A DNA stretch of 64,000 nt from contig JADWOT020000005.1 of assembly GCA_036345935.2 (NCBI GenBank), forward strand, positions 3,962,696-4,026,695, written 5' to 3'. Made by a program: the position numbers and the translations under genes. The notes below the pieces were generated by a model that was not told the origin of the DNA, made no database searches, and saw nothing but the letters and a program-made list of their open reading frames with translations. This stretch comes from Taenia hydatigena. Taxonomy: Eukaryota; Platyhelminthes; Cestoda; Cyclophyllidea; Taeniidae. Shown here in pieces: positions 30,438-44,000 of this stretch (its first letter is position 1; every line of letters starts with the position of its first letter).

Positions 30438-30896
30438 ATGGCTCCCATCAAAAAACGCTTGAAGGCCCGTAAAGGGTAAGAATATTAAAGACCATTAATG
30501 GCATTCATTAAAAACATTATTTAACTTTTCGCAAGCTCTCATGCCGAGGATGAACATAAAAGTGCACAAACCTAAGGCGATGTGTTCAAGCAAGTTCAGC
30601 TTGTGGTGCAGATTACGAATAAAATACAACCTAAAAGCAATCTTAGATACCACATGGTCAGCGTAGTTTAACATTATCAGACTTGGATATTGTGCTTATC
30701 TTTGGACCGAAACTTTGTAAAGGTTGGCTTTTATTAAAAAAGGCAGCAGAATTACATAGATCTTCTGGATCTTCTCAACCAGTTTGGCACCGTAAAGATA
30801 GATGCACTCCATGAGCAAATGAAACACGCGAGTCAGAAAGGCTATCACGTCACAACGGATAACAACCAGTTAAAAGAAGAAACAATTACGACCTAA
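30438..30896 (+). CDS. Possible small gene, unrecognised, with an in-frame stop problem
   Basis: Three exon-like blocks head-to-head with the glucose-6-phosphatase gene. Block 1, 30438-30475, reads MAPIKKRLKARK with a good donor (GG|GTAAGA). Block 2, about 30536-30662, reads SHAEDEHKSAQT, then TAA, then GDVFKQVQLVVQITNKIQ. Block 3, about 30749-30896, follows a CAG acceptor and reads QNYIDLLDLLNQFGTVKIDA then LHEQMKHASQKGYH, ending in TAA. Blocks 2 and 3 join in phase 0 if a GTAGTT donor near 30663 is used. The protein would be small, basic at its start and helical. The TAA inside block 2 means either my join is wrong, the gene is broken, or the base is a sequence error. I do not recognise the family. 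Confidence 0.35.
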
Positions 30897-32012
30897 AAAA
30901 TTAATTCCTAAGGGGAGAAGTAAAACACACATTGAATCGTGTGGCAACGCAAATGCAAATCATTGTACTATGACTTAAAAAACAACAGGGGCAAAAAATG
31001 GAGGGAAACAATTTTTAACGGGCAAGTGCCATCACCCGACAAGAGACAATTGAATTGCATCAGGTTAATGTGCGGAATCAGAAACTACTTCTATCAAGCA
31101 AAATATTTTTCGACCAATATTCGACACGCTAAAGCCAACTAAGATATGTTGAATTATGGTGTTTGGCTCTTCCTTTTTATTCTTTTAGGATAATGAATGG
31201 GTTGATGTAGCTTTGCAACTCCTTTGTTATTTAGAAAGCACGTTTGTCTACGTTCCATAGGTGCTTTGCTAATTACCAAACAAAAATTCTAATTGATTTT
31301 AAGTGTTTCATGTTTTTGGAGCTTTATAACTACCACCGCTTAAAGCGTATGTAATATTTAAATTGTAATTTCGATAGTACCCTGATAATAGCTGAATATA
31401 TTGCCCCATTGCCTCTTATGTAAAACATGTGAATGTATTGGATGAACAAGCAAATAAAGATATTTTATATCTTTTAACCTGCGAAAGATACGAGTCCTTG
31501 AACTGCGCACCGTTAGTATTAAGACTAAAATACAAATTGCCTATTTGGTACATTGAGACAGATACCACTTATGCATGTTTCTTATCACAACTTTATCTAC
31601 CTTTAATCAGGCTTAGTGTGCTCGTAGGTCTTTTGGTAACTCAATTGTACCTTTAAACGGTAACCTGCTATCCAATGGAAATGCAGACGTTCAGTATCCG
31701 CTGATGCAACCAATCATCACGCTGTGTGATTGTTGATAGGTGCGCTCCTGCAGAATAATATTAACGCGCGGGATTCCGGCGTGGTTATTAGCGGTCTCGG
31801 ATACCGCACCTCTTCATTTTTCACTGTACACTTTGTATTTATATTTATTTTCAAATCCTAGCCATATTTTTTTGGTCAAAGTCCTTCTCGTATCTTGCAG
31901 ATCCTTCTGAAAGTCTACCATTAGTTTATGAAGTGTCCCTGCCTTAGATTTACCTAGACCATTCTGGTGTGTTTCGCTGTCATTTTTATATTAAGATGCA
32001 TATTTAGAAATC
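30897..32012. other. Intergenic, no supported gene
   Basis: Upstream region of TMEM131. Plus-strand frames at 30939 and 31429 (67 and 75 codons) show no family features. A small hairpin-like element (GCGGTCTCGGATACCGC) lies near 31790. Confidence 0.35.
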
Positions 32013-35000
32013 ATGCAAGGCCGTCGAACAACTTTGCAATATTGGATTTATTTGGTCATCTTGTGGGCAGTGAATGCCCTCATGCAAAGTGCGCAACAAG
32101 ATGATCTCGGTAACTCAGTTTTACATTCAAATTCACATCATAGCTTCTCGCAGCGGTGTGTACAACGTTCGCATAAGCGGCGTGGTCTATTGGGTAATTA
32201 TTGACTACACTCATTTCTGTGTAGGGCGGCAATTCTTTTCCTGATAGCGTCTCATCAAACGGTACACGCCCATTTGGCTCTCCGGGAACTGTAGTAAACA
32301 GAACAGACGATGTTTCAAGTTTGCAATTCACGCCCAGATATGTTAATTTTAGTCAGCAGTTAGTTTGACTTTATCTATGCTTATGTACTAGGGAAATTGG
32401 TATGCCTGCTTATGCTGTTGTGACCGTAACAAACACATCTCCAAATCAATCTTTGCATCTCATATCAATCCAAACGTCATCGTTTACACTGCTATTTGAA
32501 CCGATCAATATGACAGTATGTTAAACTACATTCGAATAACATGATAATTGTAGGTACTTGAACCACGACAAACTACCACCATTACTTTGCTTTTAGTTGC
32601 TAACAAGTTAGGACATATAGAAGCTGAACTATACGCTACAACAAGTTCCGGGCTGGCCAGGTGCAAAGTAGGTTGGACCTTTGTATTTTTTAGTACTCAG
32701 GTATATGGATTCTCCACGCCGAGTAGATATGGCTTGCGTCCGCTGAGGGCAAATCTTCTCAGCCTTTCCGCAAAGCATCGGTTTACTTTTACATTTTCAA
32801 ATCCTCATCCATTTCCAATTGAGGTAAAACTTTATTCCACATTCATGTCTCGCTTCTTAAATTTTGATGAATCGCATAAATCCATCTTTTTGTTAACTTT
32901 AGGTCTCTAAGCTAAGTCTGAGTACCTCTAATGGCTCACAGAATGGCGAAAATCGAGTACTATTCTTGTCGACAGAAAACTCCTGTCAATTGCAACAAAA
33001 TGTTGACCTTCAGCATATCCCGAACTCTATCACTTTGGCGGGGCAGCAGAGCAGTCGCCTTTGTTCCTTGACCTTTTCGAGCACGACTCTCAAGACGTTG
33101 AAAGGCTTTGTTTCTGGAGTTATTTTTTTGGCAAATGCATCAGCCAGTAATCCTGTAATGGCGAAGAATTCTTCGTCAAATTTTCTTTTGCGACAATTCT
33201 CCTTGGAACCTACTGTCTTTCTAGTTCCGCTTGAATTACATTTTGGTGCCTCCTGTAAGTCCACCTCTTTCATACTGATTTTTAGCGAGTCTGTTCAATG
33301 TACAAGAAGAGGTCCTTGATTTTGGTAGTCTCATACATTCCGGTCCGCCTAGACAGCTTCACCTCACGGCTTTCAATCAAATGTCTGTTCCGTCAGCCTT
33401 GTCCGTGCGTTCGCTTTTTTCTCTTTATTATGAGTCCCTAATTTTTGTTTAATGTTTGGGTTTTCCCTCGTTTAGATAAGTACGATGAGTGGGAAAAATT
33501 ATCTTGATATATCTTACGACCCCGTGGTTTTTCCCGATGATTCGAATTACGGGAAGGAAATTGCAAAAATCACATTCGATCGTACGTGGATTTTATCTGA
33601 GTTATGTGATCCCATTGCATATTTGTGCGTTATAAGTTAAATGTAATCAACCGTTTGTGTTTTCCCTTTGGACATAAACATGACTTGCCATTTAATTTAT
33701 AGCTAATGTATCTTATTGTAACACGAAATTCTTTTCTGGAGCTTGGCGCAATGTTTAGTTTTCCTCCAGTGCCAATCATTTTGGTCTTTTTGTTAACCAG
33801 ATATCTAGGTTTGTAGTTTACACAAGCTCTAATGAGCGCTGCCATAAGTGGTGAACTGAGTAATCACGAATTTGCATATGAAACACAAACTCACTGCTCA
33901 CTGCCATCGGCCTTTTCTAACTTTTTTTAATGATTCGAATTTGTCATGTCTTCAATTGTCTTGTGACAGAATTTTTGCAGCTGTTCTGGAGGCATGCCTA
34001 TTACCCTCTTATCTGCTATCCATTGGCAGCTGTCCCACTTAACATGCTATGGAGGGATTATGTCGTAAACTTTAGTGCTCATCCGTGAGTATTTGACCAC
34101 TTACCATCTCTGCCTTTTCGATCTCCACCCCTCTCGCAGCGGCTGTCGTAGATCGGTTTGGGGAATTTTCAGGCAACCTGGACGTATTAACAGATGGGCA
34201 ACCACCGATCGTCATCCCTTACATAGCAACTGTGCTACAAGGGTTTGTCATACACGCACCTTGTTTTTATTACTACTACCTACCTCGCCATTCCTGTCTA
34301 GACACCTTCTTTAAAGGCACCATAGCTGTATTTTTATCCCACATTCTTGCTAATTGACGAAAATTCGATATCAGTATAACCAGGCTATTGAAAAAGCAGA
34401 CGTGTTCAAATATTCCCTTTATAAATTTAGATCGCTCCAATTCAGCCATCAGCAATTGTCTTTTTATTGCGGAAATCTGGGTCAATCTGCCGAAAAAGGA
34501 CGAACTTTGACCAAAAAGATAGTCTCTCTGACGAATACATTCGAGTATCCTCTCGAAATCTGGGGCTATCGACTGCCTGAAGCCTATGCTGACTTGTTTG
34601 AGGTAACGTGAGCTTCACCCTCCTCCTCCTATTATTGCGAATTGGTTCGAACTCCGAGACCTATCAACCTTTGAGTCGAGTGTACCCATTCACAGCAGCG
34701 CAGGCCTTCAATCCCTAACTGGCTCATTGGCTTGTGGACTAGCCTATGAGGCGTTTGCTTGCAACAGGATACATTATACATAAGCAGTCTTTACTGGAGA
34801 CAGTAGCACCCAGCAATGGGTGTGTATTTCTAACCTCCATTTTTCTGCAATTTTATTAAAATGCAGATGGGATGAGCCGACAATTTACTTAGGAACAGTC
34901 TCTTCTTTTCTAAAAAAAAGACTGGTAGGAGCAAGAGATGATTCATGACATGTAGGGATATCGTTACGTAGGATGTAATTTAGTTATCCAATTGGGTACC

Positions 35001-38000
35001 TCTTGCAATAAAGTATTTGCGTTTTATTTTTAACTAAGAAGGCGCATGTGTGATGTGAAGCCAAGGTGTTATCGGTTTTGAGATAATTGTAATTTATTAC
35101 CCACAAGCGATGTCGCTCACAGGCGAATAATAGCAAGTGGTAATAACAGCAGGTGTATGTAGTCAAGGCACCTCTCTTGCATGTGTGCTTACGGCCTTGC
35201 TCTTACTCTCAATTGTACTTTTAACTCTCTACGCTTCTCTGCCCATTTTCACTGGGTATTTTGATTGTTCCACGTGAGGTGCTAAGCCTAGGCACCAACA
35301 TCGATGTAGCTGAGCTGTCTACTGTCATGGCAACCTGTTATTTTGACGTTTTAGAGACTGTTGCTGTGTATGTGTTCTTAATTATTAGTAGTTCCTTTTG
35401 GAGAACCATTCGGCTGTGTCCCTCTAGGTGACTTTCCTTTCATTGGGGTCTCTAAGACTATCTTGAGGACCATGTTTTTATTAGTCTGTGAAAACTATTT
35501 GTCGACTTATTATTGTGTCTGAATTCTTTATTGTCGAACCTATGCGCTTTTATTGCCCTATTGCATGTATACTTGATCGTTTTTTATCGCGGGTTCTGCC
35601 ACGTTGAATGATCAGAAACTTTTACTCCTGAAAAAAGTCTTGTTCACTGATCTTGTCTTCTAATTGTCGCTTTATCACCACTTCACTTTGCGATAGCCTA
35701 CCACGTGATCCATGGCTCACTGATTTGTGTAAATTTTATTTCTAAGTTTTGGTTCATAATGCACGATTTTTTTAAAATTGCTTGCAAAACCTTCTTTCAA
35801 CCCTTCTAGATTGGCAGTCTTGCCGAAGCTGAGTATCTACTTCCTACAGCATCAGTAAACCTTTCCATCATATTTCGAGGCCTCAAGCAGCAGAAAGCTT
35901 TCGAGTGCAAAGTAGATTCATTCAACCTCACCTTCTACACCAACGCATCGTCTTTTCACATTTCCTTGAATCTCTACGATGCTAAACTGAAGGTATTATT
36001 CTCTCTTGCACTGTTATTTCTGTAGCCCTTCATGTTGATAGCTTTACTGTCTAAGGGAGCATAGTGTTGTGAACTTGGTATGCAATCTATTTCGACAGAT
36101 TCAATCTCCAAATGCTGAGGTCTCAGACGATGCTCTCACTTTTGACGTCTTCGATGTGAGCAGCCAGTACACTCCGAGTTTTTACATCTCAAATCCGAAT
36201 CCCATTGCGGTAAGTATGCGGAAGAATTTTCATTCAGTATTGTTTTGTTTCATTGCCTCAGGCAAATAAGCTACTAACAAAATGCACTTATATTTCTCGT
36301 GTCAAGGTCATCACGCATTTCTTGCATTGTTTTTGGAATCCAGCCTGTCTATTTGAGCCGCGATGTGGTGCAATCAGTTACTACATCCTGACAAAGGCCA
36401 AATGTCGCATGTTTGTGACACCAGGCTCAGATGATGAGATGGAGAGGTCACATGCGTTGGGCCCTTTGAAATGTCCTCAATAAGCGCCCTGATGCCACCG
36501 CAGTTGCATGATGTTGTTGTAGGTGGTTATTCAGCGATTACGCGTGGACAAACCGGTCGGAAGTCAATGCGTGAACCTTGCTCAACTCAGGCAACACTCA
36601 GGTCTCTTCTGTCGCCTTCGCCATCATCATCATCATCATCAACAACAACGCTCCGAGGTTGAGGTTAACTTGATCTCAGAAAAGAATTGCAACTCTGAGT
36701 CAGTAAGCTGGAATACACAAAAAGATCTAGTGGGCCATGAAATGCTTGACCCTTTTTTTTATAAGATCGTGAGATGAGCCCATTGAGAGTTGCTTTAATA
36801 TTTTGCATTCCCTTTTTTATTAAATGATTTTAGTCAAAACTCTCCTTTTTAGTTGTCTCTTCAACCGTCGAATTGGATACACTTTTCGATTATTTTCAAT
36901 GAACAACAAGTCGATTCTGCCACTGAATGGATGTTGACAGTCGAATCGAATCTTGTTGTGAGTTTTTACTTCCTTCTGTCCTACTTCAATCCTTATGATT
37001 CTATAATACCGTGGCTGAAGTAAGACCCACTTTTTTATTTGCTTTCAGTCCACCTCGAAAATTCTGAGGTTTCGTGTTCCTGCCAGAATGTTGATGATGG
37101 AGCCGCCTATCCTAAATCTGGGTTCAATTTTCCCTGTAAGGATTAAACTGACTAATATGCCTTTCTCACTATGCTAATCGCTTTTCTTTTCGTTAACATG
37201 CGTACCGGTCAAGTGCTATTCACCACTCCAGTGCTGGATCGGAATTTCGGCTTATATGTCACGAACGTGTGTGGCCTTGTAACAGACCTTCCGGCAGTCA
37301 TCAATCTTGATGATCATCTTAAATAAACCATTCAACTTATTAACTGCATTTTTTCGTCATCACTACAAAGCATAAATCTGTAAACCGTCGGATAGTCTGT
37401 AAAATTTTACTTTTTGTCTCTCTCATTCGACTGTGAAACACCTAATCATGCGATTTTTTATTGCCCAGGGAAAACAGCTCTCACAGAGCCTCGTGGTGTA
37501 CAACAGCCTCGCCGAACCATTGGAAGTGACATCACTTGAGTTTCACTCCATTCACGACGCGTCCAAATTTGGAGTTGACCTCTCCCATCCCGCTGGGGTC
37601 ACATCGGTTAACCTCGCGCCCCATCAGACAACGCTAATTGGTTCGCTGTCCTACAACGCTTCCATTGGCTGCAGAGAGGTCCTTGCAGCATCTACTACGT
37701 CTAGCCTTGAAAATGATGATGCTACTTCTCGAGTATGCTATGCCGGATTTGAACTTGGTAGTACTAAGGGTATGAGCTCCGCTTGTTGCCTTCGTGCTTT
37801 GCAGCTTATTCGTTTCTAGTGGAATGGGCGTTTGAGCTGCACTGAGGCTTCTGAGTTCACAAAGAAATAGGAGTAAATTTATAGGTGTGCAAATTGCACA
37901 CAATCTCCCGCTCTATCCGCCTTTATGCTTGCATTCAGACACTTAATCTAACCGTCGTCGATGCCGTGTACCCAGCGTGCACCGGCATTTTGAGATCGGC

Positions 38001-41000
38001 GATCTTCATGAGTGATTGTGCTGAATAGTTGTTTACAGAAACAGCCTCTTTGGATTGAAAATGGAGTCACCAGATCAGACAAGTTAATGACATCGCCCCT
38101 AATGGACCAAGCATCCCATCACAGTATCGTACTGTGCTTGAAGTCTTTGTATGCACGAGTTTGAGTTTTAAGCCTTGGCTTGAAATATATTTGTTTGGTA
38201 ATCACATGCTATTTACCGGTTGTTAATGCGGGATATTAACATGCTCGTCACTGATGCCATAGTGGTGTCTCTTTCTATCGCTGCGATGCTGGAATTCTGG
38301 TTTAACTCGGAAAACCTCGTTTAATGTAAACATTCCTTCACTGGCTGCCCTGGTCACTTAAGGGAGACATTCCCTTCTCAATAAAGTTGCCGGAGCGAGG
38401 TCAATTTTGGGTCGGTCAGCTGACTAGTGGAGGTGAACGCTGACCCTGGTCGCATTAAATTTCAATCGCCGACCGAGATATGTTAGCGAGGCGGAAACTT
38501 AGAGTGATCTGGTTAGTTCATTTGTAATCCAAAGCTCAGTATGGGTTTGGGGAGTGGAGCTACTCTTCCTTTTGCCATAATTGGATTCTTATTATTACTA
38601 AGTAGTTAAATTAACTCACTTTTTTTCAGCATCATTTTTTAATGGGTTACTATCGCATAAACGGATACAAGTAATATGTCCACCTGAACTCAACTTTTAC
38701 AGCAGCATTTTATTCTTAAAAAAAGTTATGATTTTAAAAATGGCGCAGCAAATTTTAATTCCGCACACCATGAAATGCACTTTGCAAATTAAAAACTTAG
38801 CTGAAGTGGAGTTTCGGTGAGATGGCAATGCAGGTTAATGAATTCATGCTTTCTTGGTATGTGCTCTTTACGGTTGTTTTTTTTTTTAACTGTATACCTA
38901 CAGATTACAGAAGCCGGTCTTCCTTTTTACTCCGCTTGGTGCCATTTTTTGAGTCTATTAATTGCTAGGATAAAAGGACATTCTAATTGAGTTGGTGTCT
39001 GAATTTACCTGGAGTGTCAAATATTCGGTGTTTCGCGTTCTTTTAAGTTGTGCCTGACCAATCGAAATTTCCTTTATCATGGAGTTGGGAATACCTTGGT
39101 TTTCAGAATGTTGAAGTACATTGGCTTCCGTACGTTTTATTCTTCCAGGAGGACACTGGCTTGCAAGCAACTTCTTTCCCTTCTTAAAGGATGAGGGCTT
39201 GCTAAACCACAGCGTCATATCTACTCCAAGTTCTGGACCCGCCTTTTTCTCCGGTCTACGATTTTCTGCCAGTCTCTTTACTCAACTGCAAAACTCCTGG
39301 CGCTCTTTAACCCGTCATATTCATGTTGCTACTGTTGGCACTGCTCCGTTTATTGCTGAGCCTACTGAGGAGTGCAAAGTGGCTGAGCGCGTTACCATTC
39401 ACGTCACAGGCAAAGAGTCATCTTTTGTCGGCCACCTAGTAGCTAACCTCGTCTGGCCTCGCATTCTCAGTGAACGTGTCAGGGATGAGAGGGCAAGCGC
39501 CAAATCCACCCCCTTCTCTCCCATCTGTCAATTGAACTTCCAATTTGGTTCAACCGAGGGATTGACACAATTATGGATTCAGAACCTTGTCACGGAAGTG
39601 GTTACCTGTCGACTGACTCTCATCAATCCCACCGAGAAGCCTCTCTTCATTCAGCCCATTTTGCTTGATGATCTCCTGCCGGTAAATATGAATTACACCG
39701 AGATGGCGGAGCAAATGCCATTGGTCTCAGAGGAACTATTTCGTGCTGCTCATGTACCCCAACATCTGGCAAAGTTTCCACGGGTAAGTTACAGCACTAA
39801 GAGTCGTCTCTGAGGTAGGGGAGGAGGCATTTCACCCCACAGAAGGACTGGGAGGCCAGAAGCATGATGGTGGCAGAAATTGCATGGTCCTAGTAGTTAA
39901 ATGTACTTTTAAATCTCATTATGCCGCATAGCTCGCTCCATGTCCCTCTTTAAGTGTCATCTTCGGCATTCTTTGTGGTTTCTCCCCGTGTATTACTATC
40001 AACCGCCTAACAAAAGTGAAAATGATGATGAAATTGCATCACTTCATCTATTTCATTGATTGTACTTATGATGTAGGCTTGAGCTTGGTAAATGTAGCAT
40101 CATCTGGGCGCTTACCTGCACCAACAGGGCTAGAGGCTTAATGATTTTTTGACATCGGGGCTATTTCCATATGCCGTTGGACTTTTACAGGTGCACTTGC
40201 CCATGTGTGGGGGAGAGGTGTCATGCGCTCAGAAGTAGGCATCTCTTTAAGGTTAAGTTCAATTTAGTGAAGCCAGATTTTTTATAAACCAAAAATGTGA
40301 AATATCCCAAAACGCGAATATGAGTTTGATAAAACCCTTTGTAGTGAACCCCATCAAATGCAGCCATCCACGGCAGACACCTTTCTCTTATCTGGGATCT
40401 TGATCTTCATCTCTTGATCTTGATGCTGTCTACTCATTAGTCGGTGTTATGCTGAACTTATTACAAGAGAGCATCTGACCGTCAGATCACGCTCACCGAT
40501 TCTTATTTCAATGAAATTTTGTGAACAATTCTTTAACATGTTTGCCCCTGAAGCCTATGTGGAAAATTGAACATTACAGCCACTCAAGTGTCTTCTTATT
40601 CTAGTGCGACACCAATATCTGTATCACTGAGCTGACTAAATCGTTTATTGCTCCAAAACTAAGAAAACGTCATCTAATTATCCTCGCACCCAAAAGATCC
40701 TTCAAGTATTTATTTCATTTTGTCATACTCAACCCATACCCGTCTTACACTTGATTTGTTTCAACCAGCTACCATAGACTGCTGAAGTATCATGAAACGT
40801 GTCCATGTGCAAATATCTTCTTGCGACGTTATCATCGAGAAGTATATGGGGCTTAATTTCTCCTCTCTTTTTCATATCTTTCGCAGCATCCTTCGCAGAG
40901 AATCGGGAGATTTACCTCTTGCAAGGACACGGCAAAATTTGACGACTCAATGGCTTCCCTTCGCTCTCTTCTCGACTATCATAGCCTTCAAAACGTCGTC

Positions 41001-44000
41001 CTGCCTTCCTGCTGTCCAGTTTACGTCCTCCCGCCAAAAGGGGTTGAAGTGGCCTACTTGATTACCTTCACACCAGGTGCCTTCCACAATGAAAGTATTG
41101 GGCATAACCTCCATCCAAAGTTCGACACTTCCCTTCTCCTGCTTCGTAACAATCTCACAGCTCTGGAGACGGTCCTTCTGCAGACTGTCACTAGGACCGC
41201 AGCGATAGCTGTTCGTAGCGGCCTCCTGCCCACTGACTCTTCCCCACACACCACAGAGGGCAGTGAGCGCAGTTTTGCCACCTTTCCCACCGCGACGGGT
41301 TTTGCATTTGATGCAGCGGCAAGTTTTAATCCTTTGTTGGTCAATCCAGCCTGTGAGAGCACGCCACTGGCGGGCATTGTGGATGTGGCTCGGTACGACT
41401 TACGCGCGGAGAGTGGGAATGCTTTGTGTCCGGTTGCTGCTGCAAGTGGGAGGAATTTGTCGTTGTGTCGGGTGTCCGCGACTCTCTTAAATAACTCTAT
41501 TCCCGACGGAGCTCTTTTTTCCTTCACATTTAATGAAGGACACCTTGGATCGTTGTGTAAGTTAAATCCAAGTTCCCATTTTGGTTTATTCCATGAATAG
41601 TACTAACAGTTAAAGAAAAAAACTACCTGCATTTTTTAAATCAAGCATGGAATTGTGACATCTTTCAACACACTAATATCGTCCCCAGGTGATGAAGTCC
41701 AGATTGTTGTTCATTTAGACTGGAATCGGTTTTTGACTAATAGATAGGGAGCATAGGCAAACCCTCATGGCATCATCGTGATTGCAAATAAAGCATACCA
41801 TTTTACTACGGAGCCCTCATTGTTTTTTCGGTGTCGTCTCCAGCTTTCCTCGTGATTACGCTTCTACCACGATGATCAGAAGGTGGTTGGATGCACTATA
41901 GCCATCTCCAAGTTGAAAGCGATGGTTGTGCAATGATTTTCCACCACTTCGTAAAGACTTGTTTAGGACTGGAATTTACCTTACATGTATTGCTCATAAC
42001 AGAATAGTTTCGCAGTTTGTATGTGAAAGCCAATGCTTCAATTACAAAAATAAATCTTGCAGGCAATTAGTTAAGGTACCATTGAGTTTGAGTCAGATCT
42101 CTCCTGGTTTTAATTCGGACGAACTTTCAGTTGTCCCCATGGTGTAAGCCTCTGTGAATTCAGCCTCTGGCAGGAGATGTTTTAGGGCACTTTTTTAGCC
42201 AATAAATTAGGAATTGTTCGCTCCAAGTTGATTCATAAATCCTGCTGCTGATGCGACACTAGTATTAAATAGCAGTCTGGCCTTATCTTTCCAAAGATTG
42301 AGTGGTGGCGGCTAAGTGGCTTGTATAGTCGAATATCACTCTGTTACAACCAAGTGCTTAAATGACTTTAGAATTCACCAATGCCACTACATGAGATGCA
42401 TGCCTTGTCACTGTTTGCCCCTCGAATATCGAGGTCTCGAGAATGAAAATGGTTCTCAGAAAGCTTTATCAAGTGGTATTACTGATGGCTTGCACACCTT
42501 GGAAATTTTGCGATGCATCTAACTTTATATTCCATGGTATGCGAAATTTTCGTGTTTGAGTCATCGCAATTGTACTCATGGTGCCGCGTGCCATTTGCAA
42601 CTCCACTTCGTCAACATTATCTTCATTGGTGTTAAGCGTTAGCTAGGAGTGGCGTAAATTAGGCACTAGCATCTTTTGTCTCTGTGGTGATGTCCTATCT
42701 GCCGTTTGTGTAAGAGGATTAAACTATTGTATTCTATGTCCCGCTAGGTTCGGATGGTGCGGTCCGTCCCCGTCCTTCGATCACACGTTTTCTCGAGGGC
42801 CTTAAGTCGGCGTTTCCGTTCAACTTCTTTCGCCTCTCCAACTCGCAATCCTCTCAGTCCAGCGTGGAAAGCTCGCGTTTCTCCTCGCCTCTGCAACTAG
42901 CTTGGGCGATGGATGAGGATGGAATGCCCATCTTTTCGTCTGAGTTCATATCTGGCCTCGTGCTGTCGCGTCGTATTGCTCTCTTCAATCCCGGCTCTCT
43001 CTCCGTCTGGATCATGCGAGTGGGATTCAAACAACCCGGGGGCACCGGACACACCTCGGCTTTGGGTCAATGTGATCCCCATCTCTATGGCTTCTCTGTG
43101 GCACTCTGTGACAGTGATAGTATGGCTACATCAACTCGTAGTCGTCACAAGACTGCAGATGGTGCGCTGCGTGAATTTGAGCTGAAACCGGGTGAGCAGC
43201 GGTGGTTGGAGGTGTTGTACTCGCCGGATTTCCTTCACACCGAAGTCAGTGTGGAGCTCTGCCTATTTGCCTCACTTCTGGCGCCTACTGCTGGTCGACC
43301 GGTATGGCTAAGTAAGCGGATGATGGACTTGGAACCAATAATTGGGAATTTTCAATCATCATTTCCCGCCTCCTCCCCCATCTGCAACGCTAACAGTGTC
43401 GGTGAGTGTTCAGTCTTTCAGTTGGATCCCATCAGACTGAGCGCCAAAATCCCTTCGTCGCTAATCAGACTGTGTCACAGTTCACTCATTCGGCCGCCAT
43501 TCGAGGATAATCTATGGTAAGTGTTGAATTTCTTTCTGAAAGTAAAAACGCTATCAGGAAAGGTTCTTAAGTCGAAGTAGGAATTTGTATTCAACCAAAG
43601 AAAAGAGAACAAATTTCATGTGCTACAACCTTCATTCACGATTCCATTCGGATCTTCACTTTATTTACTTCTATCCACTCATCTTATCGTTTAACTGAGA
43701 TTTGAAAGCTATTACCCGCATAGAGACGTTTGACAGAACTATCGAACCACACTAGAGCTCCCTGCATCACTTCCACTTCGGTGTTGATTTGCTGATGGTG
43801 GCGGTGGTGGTATGCTCCCACCGCTTTGATGTTCGTTTTTGTTTGTTTGTTTGTGTGACCATGCTCCTGGGCTCCGTTGCATGATATGGTGCCACTTTGA
43901 AACTCCTGATTGCATTTTTCCAAGGCGCTTTTAATTGAATGCATCTTTCAACTATCTTGTGCCGGTCAGCGGTATGAAGTTGACTTGGTGCCCAACGCTT

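Noticed and set aside
41054..41527. A 157-codon minus-strand frame
   Set aside because: It lies antisense to the TMEM131 exon that carries LLRNNLTALETVLLQ, which is clearly the coding strand.
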